64,000 bases of DNA from Caulobacter vibrioides (GTDB lineage: Bacteria; Pseudomonadota; Alphaproteobacteria; Caulobacterales; Caulobacteraceae). Shown here one piece after another: positions 41,083 to 48,705 of this stretch (the first letter of the stretch is position 1; each line of letters starts with the position of its first letter). A program made the position numbers and the translations under genes. The notes beneath the pieces were generated by a model. That model saw only the letters and a program-made list of their open reading frames with translations. It searched no databases and was not told the DNA's origin. The DNA is taken from the NCBI RefSeq assembly GCF_002310375.3, contig NZ_CP023315.3, forward strand, positions 1,364,001-1,428,000. Reading direction: 5' to 3'.

Positions 41083-41394
41083 GTGGCCCCCAAGTTCGAC
41101 ATCAGCGGGCTGGACGATGTGATCCATGGCCGGGTCCGGCTGGGTATCGTCGCCTATCTGGCCAGCGCCGAGGTGGCCGACTTCACCGAGCTCAAGGACG
41201 TGCTCGAGGTCACGCAAGGCAACCTGTCGATCCATCTGCGCAAGCTGGAGGAGGCGGGTTACGTGTCGATCGACAAGAGCTTCGTCGGCCGCAAGCCTCT
41301 GACCCGTGTGCGGTTGACCGACACCGGCCGGGCGGCGTTTTCAAGCTATCTGAGGGCCATGGGCCAGTTGGTGGAACAGGCGGGCGGCGGCTGA
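41083..41394 (+). CDS. Short winged-helix transcriptional regulator (HTH_34 type)
   Basis: A 103-aa winged-helix protein: DDVIHGRVRLGIVAYLASAE, VADFTELKDVLEVTQGNLSI, HLRKLEEAGYVSIDKSFVGR, KPLTRVRLTDTGRAAFSSYL. This is the compact winged-helix family (PF13601) often encoded beside a membrane-protein partner. It starts at GTG 41083, 8 bp after the preceding stop. It probably represses its own cassette through the AT-rich site at 39131-39149. No ligand domain is seen. Confidence 0.9.
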   Translation: MAPKFDISGLDDVIHGRVRLGIVAYLASAEVADFTELKDVLEVTQGNLSIHLRKLEEAGYVSIDKSFVGRKPLTRVRLTDTGRAAFSSYLRAMGQLVEQAGGG

Positions 41395-41409
41395 TCCAAG
41401 TTCTTCCGA

Positions 41410-41432
41410 CCTCCCCGGCGTTCGCCGGGAGG
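41410..41432. repeat. Short palindrome, truncated CCCGGCG-type repeat
   Basis: CCTCCCCGGCGTTCGCCGGG-AGG forms an almost perfect hairpin between the convergent winged-helix and gluQ genes. It looks like one arm of the family at 8228-8300 and 26224-26348. Confidence 0.6.
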
Positions 41433-41441
41433 ATCGGGGTT

Positions 41442-42281
41442 CTAGGAAAAGCCGAGTTCCGCGCGAAGATCTTGTGCGGTCACGCCTGACGCCCGGAGCT
41501 CCCGCAAGGTCTGGGCTTTGTCGCGCTTGGCGTAGCGCTTGCCGTCTGGCCCGGTCAGCAAGCCGTGGTGGCGATAGGTCGGGGTCGGCAAGCCCAGCAG
41601 GGCCTGCAGCAGACGCTGGATATGGGTGGCCTCGAACAGGTCCTCGCCCCGGATGACATGGGTGACCCCTTGCAGCGCGTCGTCATGGACGACCGCCAGA
41701 TGGTAGGCCACGCCGACATCCTTGCGGGCCAGGACAATGTCGCCCGCCGTTTCGGGCAGGGCTTGGACAGTGCGTGGCGAGGATCCGTCCCCGCCTTCCT
41801 CCACAAAGGTGAGGGCCTCGAAGCCGCCCAGCGCCTCACGCGCTGCGGCCAGAGACAGCCGCCAAGCGAAGGGCTCGCCGCGCGCCAGCCGTTCGGCTTC
41901 CTCGCCGGCGCCGAGCGGCGCGCCGACATAGGCGAGGGCAGGTTCGTGCGGCGCGCGCCCGATGTCGATTTCCTTGCGGGTCTTGAAGCAGCGATAGACG
42001 AGGCCGCGCTCGCGCAACGCCCCGATGGCCGCCTCGTAGTCGGCCAGGTGCTCGGACTGTCGACGCACCGGCGCTTTCCAGCGCAGGCCCAGCCAGGCGA
42101 GATCCTCAAGGAGTCCCGCGTCGTACTCCGGCCGGCAACGGGTGGCGTCGATGTCCTCGATGCGCAGGATAAAGCGCTCGCCAGCTTGGCGCGCGGTCTC
42201 GAACGCGGTCAGCGCCGAATAGGCGTGGCCGCGATGCAGGTAACCCGTGGGGGAAGGCGCGAACCGGGTGACGAGCGTCAA
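41442..42281 (-). CDS. gluQ: Glutamyl-Q tRNA(Asp) synthetase
   Basis: A 279-aa GluX-like class-I synthetase lacking an anticodon-binding domain, as expected for GluQ-RS, which attaches glutamate to queuosine of tRNA-Asp. RFAPSPTGYLHRGHAYSALT holds the HIGH-like HRGH; LRIEDIDATRCRPEY and the KMSKS-like KRYAKRDKAQTL follow. The zinc cysteines of the E. coli enzyme are only partly visible (YRCFKTRKE). The TTG start overlaps the tetR stop (TTGA, 42278-42281), so it is read from the tetR transcript. Confidence 0.93.
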   Translation of the reverse strand: MTLVTRFAPSPTGYLHRGHAYSALTAFETARQAGERFILRIEDIDATRCRPEYDAGLLEDLAWLGLRWKAPVRRQSEHLADYEAAIGALRERGLVYRCFKTRKEIDIGRAPHEPALAYVGAPLGAGEEAERLARGEPFAWRLSLAAAREALGGFEALTFVEEGGDGSSPRTVQALPETAGDIVLARKDVGVAYHLAVVHDDALQGVTHVIRGEDLFEATHIQRLLQALLGLPTPTYRHHGLLTGPDGKRYAKRDKAQTLRELRASGVTAQDLRAELGFS

Positions 42282-42907
42282 GCCGGATCCTGGTCGATGA
42301 CCTTGGCGAACATGCCCAGGTGCTCGAAGACGGCGCGCAGGAATGCCTCCTCGCCGCCCAGCAGCTCCTTGAGCGGCGCAAACTGCTTGAAGCTGATCAT
42401 TTCGGCCAGGCCATGGCCGGCGCACCAGGCGGCGATAGTCGCTAGCTCAAGGTCGATCTCGGTGGCGCGGCCGCCGCTGTTCTCGCCGATCGTGTCGCGG
42501 ACCTGGCAATAGGCGCCGTCTTCCTTCAGCTGATCGGGCAGGGCGTCCTTGTCGCGCGAACGATCGTACATCACGCGATAAAGCGCCGGATTGTCGCGGG
42601 CGAAGCAGACATAGGCCACGCCGATGTTCGTCATCTGGTCGCGGGCGTCTTCGGTCGCGGCGCGCGCCTTTGACAGCGCCGCGTCCAGCTCGTGCCAGCC
42701 CTCGTGGGCGACCGCTTCCAGCAGTTCGGCCTTGTCCTTGAAGTGGTGATAGGGCGCGGCGGGACTGACGCCGGCTTCGCGGGCGACGGCGCGAAGAGAC
42801 AGGGCGGCCGGGCCGTCGGTCTCCAGGATCTTGCGGGCCGCGTCGATCAGGGCGCGGCTGAGATCACCATGGTGATAGGGGCGGGATTCGGCGGTCGCGG
42901 TGCTCAT
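42278..42907 (-). CDS. TetR-family transcriptional regulator
   Basis: A 209-aa TetR regulator. The N-terminal helix-turn-helix (LSLRAVAREAGVSPAAPYHH, then FKDKAELLEAVAHEGW) is standard; the C-terminal ligand domain (about 70-205) contains RDNPALYRVMYDRSRD, typical of the WHG-type family. ATG 42907 follows GTGAGG. The divergent gap holds a perfect 10-bp-arm inverted repeat and a TTGACGG promoter facing the 36-aa microprotein gene, so this protein probably controls that gene and its own. gluQ is downstream. Confidence 0.92.
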   Translation of the reverse strand: MSTATAESRPYHHGDLSRALIDAARKILETDGPAALSLRAVAREAGVSPAAPYHHFKDKAELLEAVAHEGWHELDAALSKARAATEDARDQMTNIGVAYVCFARDNPALYRVMYDRSRDKDALPDQLKEDGAYCQVRDTIGENSGGRATEIDLELATIAAWCAGHGLAEMISFKQFAPLKELLGGEEAFLRAVFEHLGMFAKVIDQDPA

Positions 42908-42941
42908 CGGCCTCACTCTAACCATAGCTTTCTAAAATTTC

Positions 42942-42992
42942 ATCTAAACGCTGTAAAGACTATCTTGACGGCGTTTAGATTGGTGCTATCTA
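42942..42992 (+). promoter_or_regulatory. TetR operator overlapping microprotein promoter
   Basis: ATCTAAACGC (42942-42951) and GCGTTTAGAT (42971-42980) are perfect inverted 10-mers separated by 19 nt. TTGACGG at 42965-42971 and GCTATCTA at 42985-42992 form a sigma-73-like promoter with 12-nt spacing for plus-strand transcription. The right operator arm lies between -35 and -10, so a bound TetR would block it. Confidence 0.65.
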
Positions 42993-43074
42993 AGCATCGT
43001 CCAGATTGGCTCACTGCGGCGAGGCTGATGATCCATAGGGGATCGGGACAAAGCCATTCAGAGAGACCACGATC

Positions 43075-43185
43075 ATGAACCGCACGCTGAACGCCTTTGA
43101 AACCGCCTTCGACCGACTGGCCGCTGGCTATTTCCTGGTCATCGCGCTGGGCGTCGCCGCCGCCATCGTCGGCGTTGTTCTCTAA
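43075..43185 (+). CDS. 36-aa single-helix membrane microprotein, divergent from tetR
   Basis: A short frame from ATG 43075 to TAA 43183-43185. MNRTLNAFETAFDRLAAGYF gives an amphipathic polar start, followed by one hydrophobic helix (LVIALGVAAAIVGVVL) that ends at the stop. GAGAGA lies 8-12 nt before the ATG, and the TetR-controlled promoter would start transcription about 80 nt upstream. It resembles small inner-membrane regulators of transporters in form only; I know no family. It is the only coding candidate divergent from tetR. Confidence 0.65.
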   Translation: MNRTLNAFETAFDRLAAGYFLVIALGVAAAIVGVVL

Positions 43186-43362
43186 GACGGATGACTCGCG
43201 ATCGGTGGGCTGGTCGCCGCGACCGCCCGCCGCCGCGTTCCGCACCGCAGGCTTGAACCGCACCGTAGGCGGAGCTAACCAAAGCGGGATGCGTTTGCCC
43301 CCAGGCGCTCAGTTTTCGATGCGTAGCGGGCCTTTTCCCATGATTCAGAGCGTCTTCCGGCC

Positions 43363-43845
43363 ATGAGCGTCGCCTTCACCAAGGAAGGCGACAGCGAAGC
43401 CTTCGCCGCCGACCTGCCGGACCGTCCGATTTCCACCCATCCGAACCTGGTGACGGCCGACGGCCTCGCCGAGATCGAGCGCGCGCTGGCCGACGCCCGC
43501 GCCGCCTACGCCGCCGCCCAGAGCGCCGGCGGCGCGGCCGATGGCGACCGCACGGCCATGGCCCGCGCCACGCGGGACCTGCGCTACTGGTCCGCACGCC
43601 GGGCGACCGCCCAGCTGATGGAGCGCGACCCGTCCAAGTCCGTGGTGCAGTTTGGCGACCGCGTGACGTTCGAGCGTGAGGACGGCCGCGTGCAGACCTT
43701 CCGCATCGTCGGCGAGGATCAGGCCGATCCCGCCAAGGGGACGATCTCCTACATCGCCCCGATCGCCCGGGCCTTGCTCGGCAAGGCGGTCGGCGAGGTG
43801 TCCGCCGCGCCCGGCGGCGAGATCGAAATCACTGCGATCGCGTAG
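43363..43845 (+). CDS. GreA/GreB-family transcription elongation factor-like protein
   Basis: A 160-aa GreA/GreB C-terminal-domain protein. The start SVAFTKEGDSEAFAADLPDR and the Rnk/GreB-like VQFGDRVTFEREDGRVQTFR, SYIAPIARALLGKAVGEVSA are clear. A shortened helical hairpin (GLAEIERALADARAAYAAAQ, DGDRTAMARATRDLRYWSAR) precedes the FKBP-like domain. GreA-type tip acidic residues are not obvious, so it may be a Gre-like regulator of RNA polymerase rather than a cleavage factor. It stands alone, 177 bp after the microprotein gene. Confidence 0.85.
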   Translation: MSVAFTKEGDSEAFAADLPDRPISTHPNLVTADGLAEIERALADARAAYAAAQSAGGAADGDRTAMARATRDLRYWSARRATAQLMERDPSKSVVQFGDRVTFEREDGRVQTFRIVGEDQADPAKGTISYIAPIARALLGKAVGEVSAAPGGEIEITAIA

Positions 43846-43896
43846 GGTCGCAAGTTTCGGGTTGTGCGTCGACGTCGGCAGAGCCACCAAGGCCTG

Positions 43897-44538
43897 ATGT
43901 TCGAACCGCCTTCCGCCGAAGCGATCCTGGCTGCACGCAAGGCCCTGGTCGCCGCCGATCCGGCGCTGGCGGCGGTCGAGGCCGTGACGCCGGCCTTTGC
44001 CTGGCGCGTCGGCCTGGGCGGCTTCCCCGGGCTTTTGAAGATGATTGTGCAGCAGCAGGTCTCGCTGGCCTCGGCGGCGGCGATCTGGGCGCGGGTCGAG
44101 GCGGGGCTGCCGGAGATGACCCCGGCGATCGTCGCCGCCCACGACGAGACCTATCTGCGCACCCTGGGTCTCTCGCAACCCAAGGCCCGTTACGCCAGGG
44201 CCATCGCCGAAGCCCATCTGTCCGGAGCCTGCGACTTTGATGCGTTGCGGGCGCTGCCTGACGAAGAGGCGGTCGCGGCCTTGACCGCCATCAAGGGTGT
44301 TGGCCGATGGACGGCCGAGGTCTTCCTGATGTTCACGCAAGGGCGGATGGACCTCTTTCCTGGCGGCGACGTCGCGCTGCAGGAAGCCATGCGTTGGGTC
44401 GATGGCGCGCAGGCCCGCCCCACCGAGAAACAGGCCTATGCCCGCGCCGAGCTGTGGCGCCCCTACAGAGGCGTAGCTGCGCACATGCTCTGGGCCTGCT
44501 ACGGCGCGGTGAAGCGTCGCGAGATCGCACCCTTCTGA
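43897..44538 (+). CDS. DNA-3-methyladenine glycosylase II-like (HhH-GPD) protein
   Basis: A 214-aa AlkA-like base-excision glycosylase. The helix-hairpin-helix plus Gly/Pro-Asp loop is LTAIKGVGRWTAEVFLMFTQ followed by GRMDLFPGGDVALQEA, with the catalytic Asp in PGGD. The N-terminal VTPAFAWRVGLGGFPGLLKM and IVQQQVS entry match the family. It lacks the E. coli AlkA N-terminal domain. It removes alkylated purines. It follows the Gre-like gene by about 50 bp. Confidence 0.9.
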   Translation: MFEPPSAEAILAARKALVAADPALAAVEAVTPAFAWRVGLGGFPGLLKMIVQQQVSLASAAAIWARVEAGLPEMTPAIVAAHDETYLRTLGLSQPKARYARAIAEAHLSGACDFDALRALPDEEAVAALTAIKGVGRWTAEVFLMFTQGRMDLFPGGDVALQEAMRWVDGAQARPTEKQAYARAELWRPYRGVAAHMLWACYGAVKRREIAPF

Positions 44539-44733
44539 AAACGAGCCAAGGATGTCTTGGTTCTGTCGCTGAGTCGGATCATTGTTTCCACGCGTTCGGG
44601 AATGAATGGCGATTCCCTGAATAGCGTAGGAAGGAGGCCCGTCTTCAGTCCTGTCGCGTACCCCATCGTCCGAGGCCCTGACCGCCTCGTGAGGAGGACT
44701 TGATGCAGGTCCTCACCCGCCCCCCCGTCGGGC

Positions 44734-45264
44734 ATGCCCGCTCTGGTCTTGAACGCCGATTTCAGGCCGCTGAGCTATTATCCGCTGTCCCTCTGGCCGT
44801 GGCAGGAGGTGGTCAAGGCGGTGTTCCTCGACCGCGTCGACGTCGTGGCCAGCTACGACCAGGTCATCCACTCTCCATCGTTCGAGATGAAGCTGCCCAG
44901 CGTGGTGGCGTTGAAACAGTATGTGCCGCAAGAGCGCCCGCCAGCGTTCACGCGCTTCAACCTGTTCCTGCGCGACAGCTTCAGCTGCCAGTATTGCGGT
45001 TCGCCCGAGGACCTGACCTTCGACCACGTGATCCCGCGCTCGCGCGGCGGGCGCACCACCTGGGAGAACATCGTCACCGCCTGCGCGCCGTGCAATCTCA
45101 GCAAGGGCGGGCGCACCCCGCGCGAAGCGGGCATGCAGACGTTCCATACCGCGCGTCGCCCCTCGATGTACGAGCTGCAAGAGCGCGGGCGCCGGTTCCC
45201 GCCAGGCCGTTTGCACGTCAGCTGGCTGGACTATCTCTACTGGGATATCGAGCTGGAGGCCTGA
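44734..45264 (+). CDS. HNH endonuclease domain protein
   Basis: A 176-aa protein with a complete HNH/zinc motif: CQYCGSPEDLTFDHVIPRSR, GGRTTWENIVTACAPCNLSK (two CxxC pairs; HV...N...C arrangement). The N-terminus ALVLNADFRPLSYYPLSLWP is shared by the ubiquitous alphaproteobacterial HNH family. Despite the nuclease fold, these chromosomal proteins are not restriction partners and their cellular job is unclear. No methylase gene is nearby. The 195-bp upstream gap has no gene. Confidence 0.9.
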   Translation: MPALVLNADFRPLSYYPLSLWPWQEVVKAVFLDRVDVVASYDQVIHSPSFEMKLPSVVALKQYVPQERPPAFTRFNLFLRDSFSCQYCGSPEDLTFDHVIPRSRGGRTTWENIVTACAPCNLSKGGRTPREAGMQTFHTARRPSMYELQERGRRFPPGRLHVSWLDYLYWDIELEA

Positions 45265-45345
45265 TCGCTCCGCCTGCCCAGCGGTCGGATGCAACCGCGC
45301 CGCTGGGTAGGGGTTTCCTCAAGGCTGTCGCCATGGAGACCCCAG

Positions 45346-45630
45346 ATGAGCCCCACCCCCGCCAACGACACCGAAGAGCACCCGTTCACCGACGCCGCCG
45401 CGGCTGCCAAAGCCGATATGGCGTCGGATGGCGAGATCCGCTCGGATGACAAGTCTTTCGACGCGCCGCACGCGCGTGAAGCCCCTCATCCGCTGGCCGA
45501 AGACGAGAAGCACGATCAGCTGGCCGGCAAGGTCGCCCAGTCAGAAAGCCGCCAGGAGGCGCTGCTCGACGAAGGGCTCGAAGAGAGCTTCCCCGCGAGC
45601 GACCCCGTCAGCGTCAAGCGTATTACCTGA
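45346..45630 (+). CDS. Small acidic protein with LEESFPASDP C-terminal motif
   Basis: A 94-aa, strongly acidic, probably disordered protein (TEEHPFTDAAAAAKADMASD, HPLAEDEKHDQLAGKVAQSE) ending in LLDEGLEESFPASDPVSVKR. That last motif is widespread at the C-termini of small proteins in Alphaproteobacteria; its function is unknown to me. GGAGACC precedes ATG 45346. Its final codons overlap the VanZ-like stop on the other strand by 8 bp. Confidence 0.78.
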   Translation: MSPTPANDTEEHPFTDAAAAAKADMASDGEIRSDDKSFDAPHAREAPHPLAEDEKHDQLAGKVAQSESRQEALLDEGLEESFPASDPVSVKRIT

Positions 45631-46144
45631 CCGGAAACCGGCGCGCGGCGCGCTGGGCGAAGCTGAGCTGCGGGGCGGGCTCGACCCTTGGCGCCTCGAC
45701 GCGGGGCGTGAACACGGCCGGGGCGCTGCGACGCGCCCGGCGACGGTCCGCTGCGGCGATCTCCGCGAAGGTCATGTCGCCCTGTTCGCGAACCATCTTG
45801 CGGACGGTCTCGATCATGCTGGCCCCATAGATCGTCAGCACCCCGGCTGCGTCCGCGAGCCAGTCTAGGAGACTGGCGCTACGGCCGCCGAACAGCTGGG
45901 CCACCTCGACCCCGGCGCCCAGCACCAGGGCTGCGATCGCCAGGTCATTGCGGCGCATGCGTGGAAACGCCAGGAAGGACACGGCCAAGAGGCCGCCGAA
46001 CGCGATCGCGTGCGCCGCCTTGTCGTTGAGGCCAACGATCCGCTCAGCGCCCTGGAACGGGCCGAGCGCCAGCACCGCGACCGCAAGGCCGCCCAGCACC
46101 AGCGTGACGCGGGCGGCGACGACGAAGTGGGTGGGCTTAAGCAA
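45623..46144 (-). CDS. VanZ-like membrane protein
   Basis: A 173-aa membrane protein with about four TM segments (ARVTLVLGGLAVAVLALGPF, AAHAIAFGGLLAVSFLAFPR, LAIAALVLGAGVEVAQLFGG, LADAAGVLTIYGASMIETVR). The VanZ signature Glu/His-rich sites are LNDKAAHAIAFGG and GAGVEVAQ. A charged cytoplasmic tail (RRRARRSAPAVFTPRVEAPR) follows. Function unknown. It is convergent with the small acidic gene. Confidence 0.83.
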   Translation of the reverse strand: MLKPTHFVVAARVTLVLGGLAVAVLALGPFQGAERIVGLNDKAAHAIAFGGLLAVSFLAFPRMRRNDLAIAALVLGAGVEVAQLFGGRSASLLDWLADAAGVLTIYGASMIETVRKMVREQGDMTFAEIAAADRRRARRSAPAVFTPRVEAPRVEPAPQLSFAQRAARRFPVR

Positions 46145-46250
46145 GAACGCGATCTCCTCGGGACGTGCTGACCCTAGGGGAAAGATCGCGCCATTCGGTA
46201 AAGCGACAGGGTTAGCGAGAGATCACCAGGCCCGTCGTCGACCGGGCAGA

Positions 46251-48032
46251 CTACTTCTTCGCCGCCGCTGCTTTCTCCGCCGCCGCCTTCTCCTCTGCGG
46301 CCTTGGTGCGGGCCTCAGCGGCCGCCTTGTCGGCGGCGGCTCTCCAGGCCTGATAGGCCTCGACATGGGGCTGACGGCGCAGGACCTTTGACGCCGGATC
46401 GACGATCACCGGCGTGGCGTCGCCCACGGTCACCCGGCCCGTTCCGCCGGTCATGGCGAGCATGACGGTCCGATCGCCGACCTTCACCTCCACGGGCATC
46501 GGGAAGGGCTTGTTGGTCGAGGTCTTCCAGGCCAGCACGAGATCGCCGCCTTCACGCGTCTGGATCAGTTCGGGCGCGGCGGCGTCGTACAGATAGACAT
46601 CGAAGAACCAGCTGAAATCCTGGCCGGTCACCTGGTTGACGATCTTCACGAAGTCCTGGGTGCCCAGGTAACGCGGGGTGAAGTTGCCGGGCCTTGGATC
46701 ATCGCGGCCATAGACGGCGATCCGCGTGATCCTGAAGAACGCCTCGTCGCCGATCAGCGTGCGCAGCGTGTGGAGGACGTTCGAGGCCTTGTAGTAGATG
46801 TCGTTCCCCGGCCCGCGATCGCCGTTGTAGACGGCGTCCTCCTTGAGCGGACGGCCCGAGACGATCGGGAACTTGTTGCGCACCGCCAGGCGCTGGGTGT
46901 TCAGCCGGCTCATATACTCCATGTCGCCGTGCAGCCACTGCGAGTAGAGCGGCTGCATGTAGGTGCCGAAACCCTCGTGCAGCCACATGTCGTCATTGTC
47001 GGCGTCGGTCAGTTGATTGCCGAACCACTCGTGCGCGAACTCGTGCTGCAGCAGCCAGTCGAAGCCATAGCCGTCGAGGCGATACCCGTTGCCATAGGCG
47101 TTGATGGTCTGGTGCTCCATGCCCAGGTGTGGCGTTTCGACGACGCCGATCTTCTCGTCACGGAACGGGTAGGGGCCGATCATCTGTTCAAAGAAGTCGA
47201 CCATCGGGGTGAACTCGGCGAACAGACCCTTGGCCTTCTCGGCGCGTCCCTTCAGGTGCCAGTACGACATGGGAATGCTGTCGCCGAACCGGCTCTTGTA
47301 GACGCCGGTCAGCTCCTCGTAGGGGCCGACGTTCAGTGCGATGGCGTAGGTGTTGGGGTTGCGCGCCCGCCAGTGATAGGTGCGCCAGCCGTCCTGCTCG
47401 GTCATGCCCTTGAAGGCGCCGTTGGCGGGAGCCACCAGCGGGGCGGGCACGGTGATGTGCAGGTCAACCAGCTTGGGCTCGCCGGTCGGATAGTCGATGC
47501 AGGGCCAGAAGAGGTCGCAGCCGTCGCCCTGAACGGCCGTGGCGATCCACGGCTCGCCGGTCTCGGTCTTGCTCCAGACAAAGCCGCCGTCCCAGGGCGC
47601 GCGCTTGGCCTCGTGGGGCGCGCCGTCATAGGTGATCGCCAGGGTCACAGACCTGCCCTTGGCCACCTTCCGGGGCAGGGTGATGGTCAGCCGGCCTTCT
47701 GGGTTGCTCCAGGCGCCCGGCTTGAGCGCCTTTCCGTCGATTGTCAGTCTACGGATCGTAAAGACGCGATCGAAGTCGACCACCAGATGGTCCAGCCTGG
47801 ACTTGGCGGTGAAGGTGAGGGTGGCCTCGCCCTCAATGGCCTTCCTCTCGGGCAGGATCTTGAGCTTCAGATCGGCGTGATCGAACGCCAGCGCCTGTTG
47901 CTCGGCGGGCATGGCGCCGCCGGTTTCGAGGCTGAGCGGGCTGGTCTTGAGGCTCTGCGCAGAGGCTTCTGTGGCGACGAGCGCCAAGGCGGAAGCCGCG
48001 CAGGCGGCGAGAACGCGGATACGACGCGACAA
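46251..48032 (-). CDS. Secreted M1 family aminopeptidase
   Basis: A 593-aa M1 metallopeptidase. Signal: SRRIRVLAACAASALALVAT-EASAQ, begun at TTG 48032 with GGGGGAG 8 nt upstream. The zinc motif HEFAHEWFGN with the downstream Glu in MWLHEGFGTYM is intact, and the substrate motif is GMEHQTINAYGNGY (GxMEN-like, with Q in place of N). The C-terminal tail is a charged Ala/Lys helix (KAAAEARTKAAEEKAAAEKA). It probably degrades peptides in the periplasm. Monocistronic. Confidence 0.92.
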   Translation of the reverse strand: MSRRIRVLAACAASALALVATEASAQSLKTSPLSLETGGAMPAEQQALAFDHADLKLKILPERKAIEGEATLTFTAKSRLDHLVVDFDRVFTIRRLTIDGKALKPGAWSNPEGRLTITLPRKVAKGRSVTLAITYDGAPHEAKRAPWDGGFVWSKTETGEPWIATAVQGDGCDLFWPCIDYPTGEPKLVDLHITVPAPLVAPANGAFKGMTEQDGWRTYHWRARNPNTYAIALNVGPYEELTGVYKSRFGDSIPMSYWHLKGRAEKAKGLFAEFTPMVDFFEQMIGPYPFRDEKIGVVETPHLGMEHQTINAYGNGYRLDGYGFDWLLQHEFAHEWFGNQLTDADNDDMWLHEGFGTYMQPLYSQWLHGDMEYMSRLNTQRLAVRNKFPIVSGRPLKEDAVYNGDRGPGNDIYYKASNVLHTLRTLIGDEAFFRITRIAVYGRDDPRPGNFTPRYLGTQDFVKIVNQVTGQDFSWFFDVYLYDAAAPELIQTREGGDLVLAWKTSTNKPFPMPVEVKVGDRTVMLAMTGGTGRVTVGDATPVIVDPASKVLRRQPHVEAYQAWRAAADKAAAEARTKAAEEKAAAEKAAAAKK

Positions 48033-48144
48033 CGAACGACTCCCCCAACGTCGTGACGAGCGCCTATCGGTAGGCGCGCGGGTTCCGGGCGCCAAGCGTC
48101 CCGCCTTGGAAAATGGAGTCGGCGCGGCGTGGCGCGCCGCTGTG

Positions 48145-48705
48145 TCAGATCTTCTCGCTGATCTTGATCGCCGCGCGGCAGCCGGCCTGGATCACCGCCG
48201 TCAGAAGCGGGTAGGCCGTCGCCTCGTGCGCGCCTTCCTCGACCGCGAGGTCGCGGTGAGCCAGTTCGTCGTCGCGGAATTGGCTGAGTTCGGCGGCGAG
48301 CGCGGGGTCGCGATCCTTCAGTTCCTCGATCTGGCCGGCATAGTGCTTCTCGATCACCGTCTCGACGGCCTCGGTGCAGGCATGGGCGGCCTTGTCGCCC
48401 AGCAGGGCGGTGCCAGCGCCAAGCGCGAAGGCGGCCGCGCGCCAGATCGGCGACATCAGGGTCGGACGCACGCCGCGCTCGGTCAGCAGTTCGTTGAAGC
48501 GTGTCAGGTGGACCTGCTCGTGGCCCTCCATCTCGCGCAGTTGGTCGGCGATGCGCTCACGGCCGGGCGCGGCGCGCATCACCGCCGCCTGGCCGCGATA
48601 GATATGAACGGCCGCCAGTTCGCCGGCCTGGTCGACGCGCAGGATCTCAGCGAGGCGCGCCGTGGACGCCGCTGAACCGGGGCGAGCAGGGATGGGACGG
48701 GTCAT
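48145..48705 (-). CDS. coq7: Demethoxyubiquinone hydroxylase (Coq7)
   Basis: A 186-aa di-iron hydroxylase catalysing the penultimate ring hydroxylation in ubiquinone synthesis. The iron ligands appear as E...ExxH repeats: EILRVDQAGELAAVHIYRGQ, EMEGHEQVHLTRFNELL, EAVETVIEKHYAGQIEEL and DELAHRDLAVEEGAHEATAY. The protein shows the expected internal duplication and no membrane anchor beyond two hydrophobic helices. It overlaps the DsbB-like gene by 4 bp (ATGA). Confidence 0.94.
   Translation of the reverse strand: MTRPIPARPGSAASTARLAEILRVDQAGELAAVHIYRGQAAVMRAAPGRERIADQLREMEGHEQVHLTRFNELLTERGVRPTLMSPIWRAAAFALGAGTALLGDKAAHACTEAVETVIEKHYAGQIEELKDRDPALAAELSQFRDDELAHRDLAVEEGAHEATAYPLLTAVIQAGCRAAIKISEKI

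Noticed and set aside
44734..45264. HNH protein as part of a restriction system
   Set aside because: No methyltransferase or specificity gene nearby, and the N-terminal family is a ubiquitous chromosomal one.
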